Below, piece after piece: positions 23,237-33,233 of a stretch of 41,014 bases of DNA. The notes under the pieces are model-generated. The model ran no database searches. It was not told the origin of the DNA and saw only the letters and a list, made by a program, of their open reading frames with translations. The DNA is from Bacteroidota bacterium (lineage in GTDB: Bacteria > Bacteroidota > Bacteroidia > JABEUT01): positions 1 through 41,014 of the forward strand of contig JABDHI010000007.1 in the NCBI GenBank assembly GCA_013285655.1, written 5' to 3'. The translations under genes were made by a program, and so were the position numbers. The stretch's first letter is position 1; the number at the start of each line of letters is the position of its first letter.

Positions 23237-24202
23237 ATGTTAACAGGGAAAGAACTTATACTGGCTACTAAAAAGTATGCCGTTGAAGACAAGGCCAAAA
23301 GTTGGTTCCATGTGCTTACCACCTTGCTTGTAATTGTTATTACTTATGGCGGTGCCGCAGTTATTACCTATCTTCCTGTTCGATTGGTATTCAGCATTTT
23401 GGCAGGATTTTCGGTTATTCGCATGTTCGTGCTTTACCACGATTTTGAACACCATGCCATATTAAACAAATCATTTGCGGGCAAAATAATATTTGGAGCC
23501 TTCGGTATATTATCGCTTGCTCCCGTAAGTATCTGGAAACGTTCGCACGATTATCATCACAAACACAATTCGAAATTATTTTCTTCCAGCATTGGCTCAT
23601 ACCTAATTATTACCCGCGAAAAATTCGACAGCCTTAGTTCATGGGAACAGTTTAAATATCTGGCTTCCCGTCATCCTTTAACCATTCTGTTTGGATACTT
23701 TACCATGTTCTTCTTCGGTATATCTATGCGGTCGTTTATCAATAACCCTCGGAAGCATTACGATTCCTTAATTGCTATGATCATTCATATCGCCCTGATA
23801 GTATTGGTAATTCATTTTGCAGGGTGGCAAGTTTGGTTCTTTTCTATGTTCATCCCTTTCTTTATTTCGGGCGCATTGGGCGATTATCTTTTTTATGCTC
23901 AGCATAATTTCCCTGATGTTGCTTTTCATGAAAATGGAGACTGGGCTTACGAAAAAGCAGCTCTCGAGTCATCAAGTTTTCTGAAAATGGGACCAATAAT
24001 GAATTGGTTTACCGCTAATATAGGCTACCATCATGTTCACCATTTAAACTCACGCATACCTTTTTACCGCCTGCCCGAAGTGATGCACGACTTACCTGAA
24101 CTGCAACACCCAAAGAAGACATCTCTTTCAATAAAAGATATTGCTGCCTGCCTTAAGCTAAAAGTGTGGGACCCTGCCCAGGGCAAGATGGTGGGGGTTT
24201 AA
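23237..24202 (+). CDS. Membrane fatty acid desaturase family protein
   Basis: A 321-aa di-iron membrane desaturase/hydroxylase. The three His boxes are HDFEHH (68-73), HDYHH (104-108) and YHHVHH (264-269), with membrane helices near 25-65, 85-100, 145-165 and 180-215. It probably introduces a double bond into acyl chains of membrane lipids; the exact position or substrate, and whether it hydroxylates instead, is unknown. The preceding acyltransferase also acts on lipids, and the gap of 34 bp with a promoter box suggests partial independence. Its TAA overlaps the stop of the convergent lipoprotein gene in the palindrome TTAA. Confidence 0.9.
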   Translation: MLTGKELILATKKYAVEDKAKSWFHVLTTLLVIVITYGGAAVITYLPVRLVFSILAGFSVIRMFVLYHDFEHHAILNKSFAGKIIFGAFGILSLAPVSIWKRSHDYHHKHNSKLFSSSIGSYLIITREKFDSLSSWEQFKYLASRHPLTILFGYFTMFFFGISMRSFINNPRKHYDSLIAMIIHIALIVLVIHFAGWQVWFFSMFIPFFISGALGDYLFYAQHNFPDVAFHENGDWAYEKAALESSSFLKMGPIMNWFTANIGYHHVHHLNSRIPFYRLPEVMHDLPELQHPKKTSLSIKDIAACLKLKVWDPAQGKMVGV

Positions 24203-24756
24203 TAGATAAAAAACCAGTCTTTCTTACCTTCTTTTTTTAGTTTATTTTCTTTCTCTCTCCACTTTTTCAAACTGATCTCAGTATCATCTTCCACGTTGTA
24301 ATACTTAATTAACGGCTGATTGCCTTGCCTATAAACTTCAAAGTGCATATACGGAACAAAATGGTCATTTGAATCATTAGTAGCAGATAGTTCTCCTCCG
24401 TTTATTTCATAATATGGCTTATCTTTCGATGGCATTCCTTGAAGGATAAGGACAAAGATTCTTTTATGCTTCGATGCAGAATCAATATAATTCCATGCAA
24501 GTTTAATTTCAGGAAAATTGTCAATTATATTCATCGCATGAGCAGAAAAAACTGTATCAGGGTCCACCCATGACAAACTATCTGCGATTCTGGTACTGTC
24601 ATCAATGTGCTGTTCATTTTTATTCAAGGTGTTTACCGCTTGGTTTTCAATAGTATCCTTTTTTATGAGTGATGGATTTGTGTTGAAGTTAGTATTGCCC
24701 GAATTGCATCCAAACAAAACAAGCATACAGATATAGAAAGTGAATTTATTTAACAT
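24199..24756 (-). CDS. Hypothetical lipoprotein
   Basis: Unrecognised 185-aa protein with a clear lipoprotein signal: short hydrophobic helix KFTFYICMLVLFGC with Cys17 as the lipidated residue, followed by a Ser/Asn/Gly-rich linker. The C-terminal part is charged (KKWREKENKLKKEGKKDWFF). No domain was recognised. It starts 6 bp after the end of the upstream gene at 24763 on the same strand, so the two form a likely operon of exported proteins. The 3' end overlaps the desaturase gene by 4 bp. Confidence 0.75.
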   Translation of the reverse strand: MLNKFTFYICMLVLFGCNSGNTNFNTNPSLIKKDTIENQAVNTLNKNEQHIDDSTRIADSLSWVDPDTVFSAHAMNIIDNFPEIKLAWNYIDSASKHKRIFVLILQGMPSKDKPYYEINGGELSATNDSNDHFVPYMHFEVYRQGNQPLIKYYNVEDDTEISLKKWREKENKLKKEGKKDWFFIY

Positions 24757-24762
24757 CGTTAT

Positions 24763-25341
24763 TTACTTCCTCGAATAGCTTCTAACTACCTTTTCGTGTT
24801 TCAAATTCTCATACTGAATTTGCACTTCACTATCCGTTAGTGATATAAGTTTCCAGCAAAAACAACAGAAACATGGAGTATCGGTAGGAGCTGGGAAATA
24901 TTCAGCTTTGTTAGTTTTAAAGTTGTAGAGTACTAATTTACCACGGCCTTTACCATACATACCATCGAACATCATTAACTGTTTGATAGTATCTCTGTAA
25001 AAAGGCGATTGCCCATAAATAATAGTTTGGCCTGAGGCTTTATCAATCAGTTCGAATTTTACGGGCTCTACATCAACGTGAGTCATCATAATATAAGTGC
25101 TATCGAAGTCTGCATAAACGTAACCCAGTACCTCTGTGCCCAATTTTGTTTCAGCTGAGCTAAGTACATTACTTTCCTTGCCTTTTATTAATACTGTACC
25201 AATAGAATCTTGCCCAACAGTTTTTATTTGAAGGGTATAACCGCCTTTCAGGTCGTATGTTTTATAAATGCTGTCCTTCGGGTTAGAAGCTAGGCTGGTT
25301 ATTGAAAGGAAAGCAAAACAAACACAAAAGAAATTTCTCAT
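24763..25341 (-). CDS. Hypothetical secreted protein with Cys cluster
   Basis: Unrecognised 192-aa protein with a signal peptide (RNFFCVCFAFLSITSLAS). The body is beta-rich and mature-like, with no known domain. Near residue 155 there is an unusual cluster PCFCCFCW (four Cys in six residues), which could bind a metal or form disulfides. It is first in a two-gene unit with the lipoprotein at 24199. The region upstream, between it and aspS, holds a 19-bp-arm palindrome. Confidence 0.7.
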   Translation of the reverse strand: MRNFFCVCFAFLSITSLASNPKDSIYKTYDLKGGYTLQIKTVGQDSIGTVLIKGKESNVLSSAETKLGTEVLGYVYADFDSTYIMMTHVDVEPVKFELIDKASGQTIIYGQSPFYRDTIKQLMMFDGMYGKGRGKLVLYNFKTNKAEYFPAPTDTPCFCCFCWKLISLTDSEVQIQYENLKHEKVVRSYSRK

Positions 25342-25376
25342 TGATAAATGTATTGATACAAGATTACCAAAAAATT

Positions 25377-25442
25377 GCCACAGATTCTCAGATTACGCTT
25401 AAGTGTTTTTTCATAATAGTTTTTAATCTGTGAATCTGTGGC
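25377..25442. repeat. Dispersed palindromic element, copy 1
   Basis: Left arm gccacagattctcagatta (25377-25395) and right arm taatctgtgaatctgtggc (25424-25442) are inverted repeats with 18 of 19 matches around a 28-nt spacer. The right arm is identical to that of copy 2 at 39697-39855. It lies between the divergent gene at 25341 and aspS. Confidence 0.8.
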
Positions 25443-25458
25443 GACGGTCTTTTATTAT

Positions 25459-25466
25459 TAATTTCG
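25459..25466 (+). promoter_or_regulatory. Possible aspS -7 box (TAatTTcG)
   Basis: TAatTTcG ends 18 nt before the aspS ATG. It differs from TAnnTTTG by one base, as does the metK box at 27911. No clear -33 element. Confidence 0.4.
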
Positions 25467-25484
25467 CATCCTTACTAAAAAACA

Positions 25485-27242
25485 ATGTTAAGAACACATA
25501 CTTGCGGAGAGCTAACAATTAAAAATATAGGCCAGGAAGTTACTCTGACTGGCTGGGTATATAGGAACAGGGAAATGGGCGGACTAACCTTTGTCGATTT
25601 GCGCGACAGGTATGGCGTTACCCAATTGGTGTTTGATGCGAATAAAGATAAAGCATTAGGCGAAAAAGCTGCTTCATTGGGCAGAGAATATGTAATACGT
25701 GCAACCGGTAAAGTAGTTGAACGTAGTAATAAGAATGCAAAAATTGCAACCGGCGAAATTGAAATTATTGTATCTGCACTTGAAATATTAAATGCATCGA
25801 AGACTCCTCCGTTTACTTTGGAGGAAGAAACCGATGGAGGTGAAGAACAGCGGATGAAATACCGTTACCTCGATTTGCGCAGAGAATCATTGAAGAACAA
25901 TATGCTTAACCGCCATAAGGTGGCAAAAGCGGTACGTGAATATTTAGATGAAAAAGGTTTCGCAGATATTGAAACACCATTCCTTATTAAAACTACACCT
26001 GAAGGAGCGCGCGATTTTATAGTGCCTTCGCGTGTTAACCAAGGCGAGTTTTATGCTTTGCCACAATCGCCGCAAACATTTAAACAGATATTGATGGTGG
26101 CGGGTTTCGACCGTTATTACCAAATAGTACGTTGTTTCCGCGATGAAGATTTACGTGCTGACCGTCAACCTGAATTTACACAAGTAGACTGCGAGATGTC
26201 GTTTGTAGAACAAGAAGATATTTTGCAGATGTTCGAAGGAATGACAAAGTATGTTTTTAAGAAAGTAAGGAACTTAGACTTGCCTACTTTCCCGAGAATG
26301 ACCTATGCCGATGCCATGAAGTATTATGGTAACGATAAGCCCGATACCCGCTTTGGTATGTTGATACACGATATTACTACAGCAGTAAAGGGCAAAGGAT
26401 TTAAAGTATTAGATGAAGCAGAAACTGTTGGCGCAATTGCCGTAACAGGTGCATCGGAATATAGCCGTAGCCAAACAGATGAATTGGTCGAATTTGTAAA
26501 ACGTCCGCAGATTGGCGCTAAGGGATTGATATATGTAAAATATGGAGCGGATGGTTCATTAAAGTCATCGGTAGATAAATTTTATACTCCCGAAGATTTG
26601 AAGAAATGGGCAGATGCTGCCGAAGCTAAGCCTGGAGATTTGATATTAGTAGTTAGTGGTCCCGCATCTATTACAAGACGTGCACTTTGCGAATTGCGTT
26701 TGGAAATGGGTACCCGACTTGGCCTTCGTAAGAAAGATGTTTATAGCCCGTTATGGGTGATAGATTTTCCGTTGGTTGAGCAAGATGCTGAATCTGGCCG
26801 CTGGATGGCTTGCCATCACCCATTTACATCATGGAAGAAAGAAGATGAACATTATTTTGAATCGGGCGAGTTGGCCAAGATACGTGCCAATGCATACGAT
26901 ATGGTTATAAACGGAGTTGAGATTGGTGGTGGGTCTATAAGGATACACGACCGCAAGAACCAGGAGAAAATGTTTACAACCATTGGGCTAAGTAAAGAAG
27001 AAGTTGAAAAGAAATTTGCCTTTATATTGAATGCATTTGAATATGGCGCCCCTCCGCACGGTGGCCTTGCATTTGGCCTCGACAGGTTTGCATCAATGAC
27101 AATTGCTAACGAAGAATCAATCCGCGATTATATAGCATTCCCTAAAAATAATGCCGGCCGCGATATGATGATGGACAGCCCATCAACTATCGATGAAGCA
27201 CAGTTAAAGGAATTAGGTATAAAGGTCGAAATAAAGCAATAA
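25485..27242 (+). CDS. aspS: Aspartyl-tRNA synthetase
   Basis: Charges tRNA-Asp with aspartate in the cytoplasm. 585 aa, the length of the bacterial type with the extra GAD domain. An N-terminal OB-fold anticodon-binding domain (residues 1-105, [20 protein letters not shown]), class II motif 2 [18 protein letters not shown] near 217-234, the GAD insert about 290-410, and motif 3 GLAFGLDRF near 530-540. It is monocistronic, and its stop is 1 bp from that of the convergent DUF922-like gene. Confidence 0.98.
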   Translation: MLRTHTCGELTIKNIGQEVTLTGWVYRNREMGGLTFVDLRDRYGVTQLVFDANKDKALGEKAASLGREYVIRATGKVVERSNKNAKIATGEIEIIVSALEILNASKTPPFTLEEETDGGEEQRMKYRYLDLRRESLKNNMLNRHKVAKAVREYLDEKGFADIETPFLIKTTPEGARDFIVPSRVNQGEFYALPQSPQTFKQILMVAGFDRYYQIVRCFRDEDLRADRQPEFTQVDCEMSFVEQEDILQMFEGMTKYVFKKVRNLDLPTFPRMTYADAMKYYGNDKPDTRFGMLIHDITTAVKGKGFKVLDEAETVGAIAVTGASEYSRSQTDELVEFVKRPQIGAKGLIYVKYGADGSLKSSVDKFYTPEDLKKWADAAEAKPGDLILVVSGPASITRRALCELRLEMGTRLGLRKKDVYSPLWVIDFPLVEQDAESGRWMACHHPFTSWKKEDEHYFESGELAKIRANAYDMVINGVEIGGGSIRIHDRKNQEKMFTTIGLSKEEVEKKFAFILNAFEYGAPPHGGLAFGLDRFASMTIANEESIRDYIAFPKNNAGRDMMMDSPSTIDEAQLKELGIKVEIKQ

Positions 27243-27243
27243 C

Positions 27244-27828
27244 CTACTTAACCGTATTCACCTCGGTATTATTATAAGCATCCAATTCAGTTAGTTGCTT
27301 TTTAACATCATCGGCCCATACCTGTTGCTTGGCAGCATTAAGACCATGGTTAGTATCATTGTCGTACTTCTCTTCTTCTTTAAAACAATCCTGCGAGGCC
27401 TTATTATACATATTTTGTATGGTCTGCATAACATTGCTCACCTTTTTAAAGTCTTTGTCTGATATCATTTTCCGAAGCTTACGTGCATAAAGTTCACAAA
27501 TATCAAAATGCAATTGTTCGTGTTTCAGCACATAATCAGAGTACTCAACTATATACGATTTCGATTTTATAAAAAGTGCCTCTACTGAAAATACTAACAC
27601 TCCGTTGCTTTCATTAGGGTAAAGAAATATGCAGGTAGTGGTATAGCCCAGTGGCCCATTCTTGCCATGTCCCTTAGCTTTAAAATCATCTTTGTTTAAT
27701 AAGGAGTCTTGCTTCCATACAATAGTATCGCCTTTAAACTTTCGAATATTGGGTGCAATGCTCGATTTTTGTGAATACCCCACAAAGTAGGTAGCAAGTA
27801 AAATAAGTAACGCAAAAGCTTTTTTCAT
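27244..27828 (-). CDS. DUF922-like putative secreted Zn protease
   Basis: A 194-aa exported protein with signal peptide [19 protein letters not shown]. Residues 100-112 contain LKHEQLHFD, an HExxH zinc motif (His103, Glu104, His107) in the setting seen in DUF922/COG5661 predicted Zn-dependent proteases, and D40-F49 ([10 protein letters not shown]) matches the family start. The third zinc ligand is not evident; His134-equivalents are absent and an Asp or Glu may serve. Protease activity is inferred, not shown. A -7 box TAtcTTTG lies at plus 27846-27853 on its strand. Confidence 0.65.
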   Translation of the reverse strand: MKKAFALLILLATYFVGYSQKSSIAPNIRKFKGDTIVWKQDSLLNKDDFKAKGHGKNGPLGYTTTCIFLYPNESNGVLVFSVEALFIKSKSYIVEYSDYVLKHEQLHFDICELYARKLRKMISDKDFKKVSNVMQTIQNMYNKASQDCFKEEEKYDNDTNHGLNAAKQQVWADDVKKQLTELDAYNNTEVNTVK

Positions 27829-27845
27829 AGTATATTCTATCTGCG

Positions 27846-27853
27846 CAAAGATA
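27846..27853 (-). promoter_or_regulatory. -7 promoter box of DUF922-like gene
   Basis: TAtcTTTG on the minus strand, 17 nt before the ATG at 27828. Confidence 0.5.
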
Positions 27854-27910
27854 AGCTATTTAAATATTGCATTTTTTTCAACAAAAGCACTCAAAATGTA
27901 CTAAAAAGCA

Positions 27911-27918
27911 TATATTCG
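27911..27918 (+). promoter_or_regulatory. Possible metK -7 box (TAtaTTcG)
   Basis: TAtaTTcG lies 30 nt before the metK ATG. One base from consensus; no -33 TTG at the right distance. Confidence 0.4.
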
Positions 27919-27948
27919 CCCCACTTTAACTCAGAAAAACCTAATAAT

Positions 27949-29220
27949 ATGTCGTATTTCTTCACTTCCGAATCTGTTTCTGAAGGTCACCCAGACAAAG
28001 TAGCTGACCAAATTTCTGATGCTGTTCTTGATGCACTATTAGTGCAAGACCCAGCATCGAAGGTAGCTTGCGAAACCTTTGTTACCACAGGCCTTACCGT
28101 AATTGGTGGTGAAATTAAAACCAAAGGATATATTGATGTGCAAAAGATAGCACGTGATGTAATTCGCCGTATTGGCTACACTAAGTCAGAATACATGTTC
28201 GATGCTGATTCTTGCGGTGTTATTTCTGCAATTCACGAGCAATCACCAGATATTAATCAAGGTGTTGAACGTACCAAGGAAGAAGACCAGGGTGCTGGTG
28301 ACCAAGGTATGATGTTTGGTTATGCTTGTACCGAGACTGATAATTATATGCCACTTACTATTGAAATTGCACACTTACTTGTGCATGAATTAGCTGCAAT
28401 ACGTAAGGAAGGCAAGAAAATGAAATACTTAAGGCCTGATGCAAAATCTCAGGTTACATTACAATACAGCGACAAGGGAAAGCCTGAACGTATTGATGCT
28501 ATTGTAGTTTCTACACAGCACGATGATTTTGATACTGAGGCGGTGATGCTTGCTAAGATCAAGGAAGATGTTCAAACAATCCTTATTCCTCGTGTTAAGA
28601 AACAACTCCCTGCCAAGGTTAGGAAACTGTTCAAGGATGATATCAAGTATTTTGTAAACCCTACCGGCAAGTTCGTAATTGGCGGCCCACATGGTGATAC
28701 CGGCTTAACCGGAAGGAAAATTATTGTTGATACTTACGGTGGAATGTGCGCCCACGGTGGTGGAGCGTTCTCAGGTAAAGATTCATCAAAAGTTGACCGT
28801 TCAGCTGCTTATGCTGTAAGGCATATTGCTAAAAACATTGTTGCTGCAGGTGTGGCTTCTGAAGCTGAAGTGCAAGTTGCCTATGCAATTGGTGTTGCAC
28901 AACCGGTTTCTATTTATGTAGATACCTATGGCACATCTAGACTTCGCGATAAGGAAGGTAGAAAACTAACCGATGGAGAAATTTCGCACCGCATTGGCAA
29001 GATATTTGACATGCGTCCGGCCGCTATTGTAAAGCGTTTTGGTTTACGTAATCCAATTTTTTCTGAAACTGCAGCATATGGACACATTGGCCGTATACCA
29101 GGTACAAAAGAACTTAATGGTAAAAAATATGAAACCTTTACATGGGAAAAATTGGACTACGTTGATGCTGTGAAAAAAGAGTTTGGCATTACTGCCAACA
29201 AAGAAACGGCTATGGCATAA
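27949..29220 (+). CDS. metK: S-adenosylmethionine synthetase
   Basis: Makes S-adenosylmethionine from methionine and ATP, supplying the methyl donor for the cell, including the methyltransferase at 21464. 423 aa, full length. Seen: [16 protein letters not shown] near the N-terminus, the ATP motif [12 protein letters not shown], and the P-loop-like [13 protein letters not shown] plus DTYGG. Catalytic residues appear intact. It has its own terminator at 29241-29281 and is monocistronic, divergent from the DUF922-like gene. No SAM riboswitch was recognised in the short leader. Confidence 0.98.
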   Translation: MSYFFTSESVSEGHPDKVADQISDAVLDALLVQDPASKVACETFVTTGLTVIGGEIKTKGYIDVQKIARDVIRRIGYTKSEYMFDADSCGVISAIHEQSPDINQGVERTKEEDQGAGDQGMMFGYACTETDNYMPLTIEIAHLLVHELAAIRKEGKKMKYLRPDAKSQVTLQYSDKGKPERIDAIVVSTQHDDFDTEAVMLAKIKEDVQTILIPRVKKQLPAKVRKLFKDDIKYFVNPTGKFVIGGPHGDTGLTGRKIIVDTYGGMCAHGGGAFSGKDSSKVDRSAAYAVRHIAKNIVAAGVASEAEVQVAYAIGVAQPVSIYVDTYGTSRLRDKEGRKLTDGEISHRIGKIFDMRPAAIVKRFGLRNPIFSETAAYGHIGRIPGTKELNGKKYETFTWEKLDYVDAVKKEFGITANKETAMA

Positions 29221-29240
29221 GTAGTTGATTTACTGATAAT

Positions 29241-29281
29241 AAGATCCCGTATTGGAGTGCATTTCCGATACGGGATTTTTT
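29241..29281 (+). terminator. metK terminator
   Basis: Stem atcccgtat (29244-29252) with atacgggat (29268-29276), extended inward by T-G and two G-C pairs, loop agtgcattt, then a T-run to 29281. Confidence 0.9.
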
Positions 29282-29305
29282 ATGCCTGCGTTTAGGGTAA
29301 AGTAA

Positions 29306-29337
29306 TTTGCACAATTGCTTTATTTTTTGTAACTTTA
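29306..29337 (+). promoter_or_regulatory. Promoter of T9SS cargo gene
   Basis: TTTG (29306-29309), 20-nt spacer, TAacTTTa (29330-29337), about 30 nt before the ATG at 29368. Confidence 0.5.
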
Positions 29338-29367
29338 TATGTTCAGGTTAAGCTGTTTTTGTATGAA

Positions 29368-32300
29368 ATGAAAAATAAGTACAAAATATTTTTTCTTTTT
29401 ATAATTCTTCTAACAGGGAATTATTTCTGTATGGGGCAAAAAAATGTCCCGCCCTCTATTGCTGTAAATAAGGCTATTGCCCAAACAATAGATAATACCA
29501 ATGCGTATGTTAATTATACAGAGAATAAAGGCCAATGGCGCAGTAAAGTGCTATTTCAGGGAGACTTTAACGGGGGGCGTATTTTTTTAGAGAAAAATGC
29601 TTTCACTTATTTATTCTATCCCCCAGACGCCAGTGAACGTATGCATCCGGGGCCTGGTATTAACAAAAAAGATCTGAGAAGTTGCACGATGACCTTCCAT
29701 GCAGTGCGAATGGAGTTTTTAAATAGTATGCCAGCTGCTATTGAGGGTGGTGATTCGAAACCTTTTTATAGCAATTATTTTATTGGTAGCGATAGAACCA
29801 AATGGGCATCGGCTGCAAAGGCCTTCGGTAGTGTGAATTATAATAACATTTACCCGGGAGTTTCAGTAAAAGTATTTAGCGACCTGAGCAACGTGCGGTA
29901 TGATTTTCTAATAGAGCCACATACGAATATCTCTCAAATAAAGCTCCGTTTTGTGGGGCAGAATTACCTATCGCTAAATGGTGGGCAACTTATTATTCAC
30001 ACCCAAATTGGTGATATAGCGCAATTGCAACCGATAGCGTATCAGGAGATAAATGGGAAGAGAAAAAATGTAGTTTGTAGTTTTGTTTTAAAAGACGACC
30101 AAGTGGCTTTTGAGATTAATGGCAAGTATGATGCATCACAGCCATTGATTATAGATCCAACATTGGTTTTCGCTACGTTCACAGGTTCTACTGCCGATAA
30201 CTGGGGGATGAGCGCAACGTATGATGCGTATAGTAATGCATATACATCGGGCATATGTTTTGGTGTAGGGTATCCGGCTACAACCGGTGCTTTTCAATTA
30301 ACTTTTAACGGTGGTGGAATAGGTGGCTGGGGTAAGGATAGTGTTCTGTATCAGGGAACATGTGATGCCGCAGGGTTCGATATTGTGGTTTCAAAGTTTA
30401 ATCCTAGCGGGTCAACTTTATTATTTTCGACGTATTTGGGAGGAAGCGATAACGAAGAACCTCAGAGCTTAGTGGTAGATAACAGCAATAACCTACTTGT
30501 ATTTGGCCGGTCATATTCTAAAGATTTTCCTACTACGGCCGGTGCGTTTAGCAATGTTAACAGCGGTGGCGCAGATCTTGTAATTAGCAAACTCGACTCA
30601 AATGGAACTCAGCTTATAGCTTCTACTTATGTTGGTGGCTCTTCCGATGATGGTGTAAATATTTCATCTTTTGAAGACTCATTAGGCTCACTTAAATATT
30701 TTTATGCTGACGATGGAAGGGGTGATATTGTTGTGGATAATAGCAATAATGTATATGTAGCTTCCAGTACCAATTCTGTTGATTTTCCAATAACAAGCGG
30801 TGCTCTGCAATCAAGTATACGGGGCATGCAAGACGGCTGTGCTTTTAAAATGAATTCCAATTTATCTGCTATGGTTTGGAGTACATATTTGGGAGGAAGT
30901 GATAATGATGCAGCTTATAATATTGCCTTAAATACCAGTAACGAAGCGTATATTGTTGGTGGAACAGCAAGTAACAATTTTCCTACTACTTTAGGTACCA
31001 TACAGCCATGGTATAGTGGAAATATAGACGGATTTTTAGTGCATCTCTCTCCTTCAGGGAAAATGTTACAGTCAACATACCTGGGTACAGCTGGCTACGA
31101 TCAGGCATATTTTGTACAAACTGATAAATATAATCTGGTTTATGTATATGGTCAAACCAGTGGAAGTTATCCAATTACAAAAGGTGTTTATTCTAATGCG
31201 AATAGCGGACAGTTTATACATGAGCTGAACGGGATGCTTAATAAAACCATATTTTCAACTGAATTTGGTTCTGGCCGTGGGCACCCTGATATTGCGCCAT
31301 CAGCTTTTTTGGTGGATGAATGCCTTAATATATATATATCGGGATGGGGAGGTATGTTATACAGATATAATAGTTCAACAAGCAGTACTATTGGCTTGCC
31401 CACAACTCCTAATGCATATAGAACAACTCCCAATGTTTGTAATAGTTTTTATACCAACAATCAAAATAACGGAGAAGATTTTTATTTTATGGTGCTTGAT
31501 GCATATGCCGATTCACTTTTATATGCCACTTTTTTTGGTGCAACCACAGGTGGGCCCCCTAACGGCAGCCTTGCTCACGTAGATGGTGGTACCAGCCGTT
31601 TTGATAAGCGCGGTGCAATATACCAGGCAATTTGCGGAGGATGTTGGGGATATTCAGATATACCCACAACGCCTACAGCATGGTCTCGTACCAATGATGG
31701 TCCTAATTGTAATAACGCTCTTGTTAAGTTCCAAATGGATCTTTATGAGACTGTGGCTTCATTTATTCTTGCACCGGCAGTACCAGTGGGCTGTGCTCCG
31801 TTTGCGGTTACATTTAAAAATACTACCAGCAACGGGCAAAAGTTTCGTTGGATATTTGGCAATGGCGATACATCTAATAAAGCTACTCCAACTTATACCT
31901 ACACAAAGCCGGGTACGTATAATATTATGCTTGTTGCTACCGATTCTACCACCTGTAACCAAACCGATACCAGTTACGGAATCATTCGGGTAGTGGCACC
32001 ACCAAAGTTAACAGCACCATCAACTTTTGTTTGCTTGGGTGACAGTGTTGGGCTTAAAGCAACGAATAGCGATATATGTACGTTTACCTGGTCTCCTTCT
32101 GCCGGATTAAATGATACTACTATTGCAAACCCCAGGGCGGCGCCATTAACAACAACTAATTATTATGTAACGGTACATGATAGCTTCTGTTATGTAACCG
32201 ATACTGTAAATGTGGCTGTATACCGCAACATTACTCACGTCATACCAGATAGCGGGAAGCTCTGCCTGGGTGATTCACTGAAGATATATACAGATAGTAG

Positions 32301-32754
32301 TTACGTTAAGTATAGCTGGTCAACAGGGTCTAGCGGTCCTTATATTCAAGCCACAAAAGGTGGTTCGTACTTTGTTATAACTACCGATAAACACGGTTGC
32401 AAGGGGCAGGACAGCACAAAAATTACACCATTTACCAAAGTACCGCTGACTACGTTCGATACCATAATTTGTTTTGAAAAGATAGTGCATCTGCGTGTAG
32501 ATAGTGGGAATTATAAATACGCATGGGCACCTACGTTAGGCCTTAGTAATGGTTATATATTTAACCCTACTGCAAAACCTTTAATTACAACTGTATACAC
32601 GGTTACGGTTACTAATGGCGCATGCATAAGCAGAGATTCGGCCTTAATTGTGGTGAAGCCTACACCAGTAGTAAAAACAACACCTGATAGCGTAATGGCA
32701 TTACCTGGGCAAGTAGTTACACTTAATGCAACAGGCACACCGCCATTTACCTGA
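29368..32754 (+). CDS. SBBP/PKD-repeat secreted protein, main part of frameshifted T9SS gene
   Basis: Large exported protein (1128 aa to the premature stop). Signal peptide KYKIFFLFIILLTGNYFCMG. The N-terminal block YTENKGQWRSKVLFQGDF is the opening of the DUF7948-type domain. Next come SBBP beta-propeller repeats, several with S-T-Y-(L/V)-G-G (about residues 330-650). A PKD domain (GCAPFAVTFKNTTSNGQKFRW, FGNGDTSNKATPTYTYTKPG) follows near 810-880, and then PKD/Ig-like modules with FTWSPS and YAWAPT. The frame stops at a TGA (32752-32754) where one G is missing from an expected TGG Trp codon; the rest continues at 32754. Start: ATG 29368, preferred over TTG 29359 for the better signal peptide. 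Confidence 0.85.
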   Translation: MKNKYKIFFLFIILLTGNYFCMGQKNVPPSIAVNKAIAQTIDNTNAYVNYTENKGQWRSKVLFQGDFNGGRIFLEKNAFTYLFYPPDASERMHPGPGINKKDLRSCTMTFHAVRMEFLNSMPAAIEGGDSKPFYSNYFIGSDRTKWASAAKAFGSVNYNNIYPGVSVKVFSDLSNVRYDFLIEPHTNISQIKLRFVGQNYLSLNGGQLIIHTQIGDIAQLQPIAYQEINGKRKNVVCSFVLKDDQVAFEINGKYDASQPLIIDPTLVFATFTGSTADNWGMSATYDAYSNAYTSGICFGVGYPATTGAFQLTFNGGGIGGWGKDSVLYQGTCDAAGFDIVVSKFNPSGSTLLFSTYLGGSDNEEPQSLVVDNSNNLLVFGRSYSKDFPTTAGAFSNVNSGGADLVISKLDSNGTQLIASTYVGGSSDDGVNISSFEDSLGSLKYFYADDGRGDIVVDNSNNVYVASSTNSVDFPITSGALQSSIRGMQDGCAFKMNSNLSAMVWSTYLGGSDNDAAYNIALNTSNEAYIVGGTASNNFPTTLGTIQPWYSGNIDGFLVHLSPSGKMLQSTYLGTAGYDQAYFVQTDKYNLVYVYGQTSGSYPITKGVYSNANSGQFIHELNGMLNKTIFSTEFGSGRGHPDIAPSAFLVDECLNIYISGWGGMLYRYNSSTSSTIGLPTTPNAYRTTPNVCNSFYTNNQNNGEDFYFMVLDAYADSLLYATFFGATTGGPPNGSLAHVDGGTSRFDKRGAIYQAICGGCWGYSDIPTTPTAWSRTNDGPNCNNALVKFQMDLYETVASFILAPAVPVGCAPFAVTFKNTTSNGQKFRWIFGNGDTSNKATPTYTYTKPGTYNIMLVATDSTTCNQTDTSYGIIRVVAPPKLTAPSTFVCLGDSVGLKATNSDICTFTWSPSAGLNDTTIANPRAAPLTTTNYYVTVHDSFCYVTDTVNVAVYRNITHVIPDSGKLCLGDSLKIYTDSSYVKYSWSTGSSGPYIQATKGGSYFVITTDKHGCKGQDSTKITPFTKVPLTTFDTIICFEKIVHLRVDSGNYKYAWAPTLGLSNGYIFNPTAKPLITTVYTVTVTNGACISRDSALIVVKPTPVVKTTPDSVMALPGQVVTLNATGTPPFT

Positions 32755-33161
32755 CGCCTTCATTTGAATTAACTTGTTTTGATTGTCCATCACCTTCGTA
32801 TAAAGCAGATAGTAACAAAGTTTTTTATGTGAGCGTTGCAGATAGTGATGGATGCTTCGCTATGGATTCTGTAGTAGTTGATGTTTTACCGACTATATAT
32901 ATCCCTGATGCATTTACTCCTAATGGTGATGGTTTAAATGATGTATTCAGACCGAAGTTTACGGGCTATAGCAATATAGAGGTTTATATTTTTGATCGTT
33001 GGGGCCAGCTTATTTATAAATGGAACACTCTTGATGGCGGCTGGGACGGAACGGTGAATGGCAATAAGGTTCAGGAAGATACATACGTTTATATGATAAA
33101 GGCGGTCAGCTACCTGCATCAGTCATATCAGGCCATTGGCAACGTTACTGTAATAAGGTAG
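32754..33161 (+). pseudogene. Frameshifted 3' part with T9SS type B (CHU_C) sorting domain
   Basis: Continuation of the gene at 29368 in the third frame. From 32754 it reads T-P-S-F-E-L-T-C-F-D-C-P and on through DSDGCFAMDSVVVDVLP, then the gliding-motility C-terminal domain: PDAFTPNGDGLNDVFRPKF, VYIFDRWGQLIY, GWDGTVNGNKVQEDTYVY, ending in TVIR. That domain is the type B sorting signal of type IX secretion, so an intact protein would be exported to the surface. As read, the product loses this signal. It could be a real mutation or a one-base sequencing error. Confidence 0.85.
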
Positions 33162-33179
33162 TAATTCTCTCTTTTTCCC

Positions 33180-33209
33180 TTTGATTATTGGTTCTATTGA
33201 GTATTTTTG
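33180..33209 (+). promoter_or_regulatory. ricT promoter
   Basis: TTTG (33180-33183), 18-nt spacer, TAttTTTG (33202-33209): the best single-gene match to the consensus in the window, with the same spacing as the rRNA promoters. Confidence 0.7.
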
Positions 33210-33233
33210 CTTTCCCCATAAGGGATATGAAGT

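Noticed and set aside
30400-31200. Repeated STYLGG-type codons as a possible DNA repeat array
   Set aside because: They are diverged SBBP protein repeats, not a DNA repeat or CRISPR.
32740-32765. Programmed ribosomal frameshift in the T9SS gene
   Set aside because: No slippery heptamer, and the restored reading needs an added base to give the expected Trp rather than a -1 slip.
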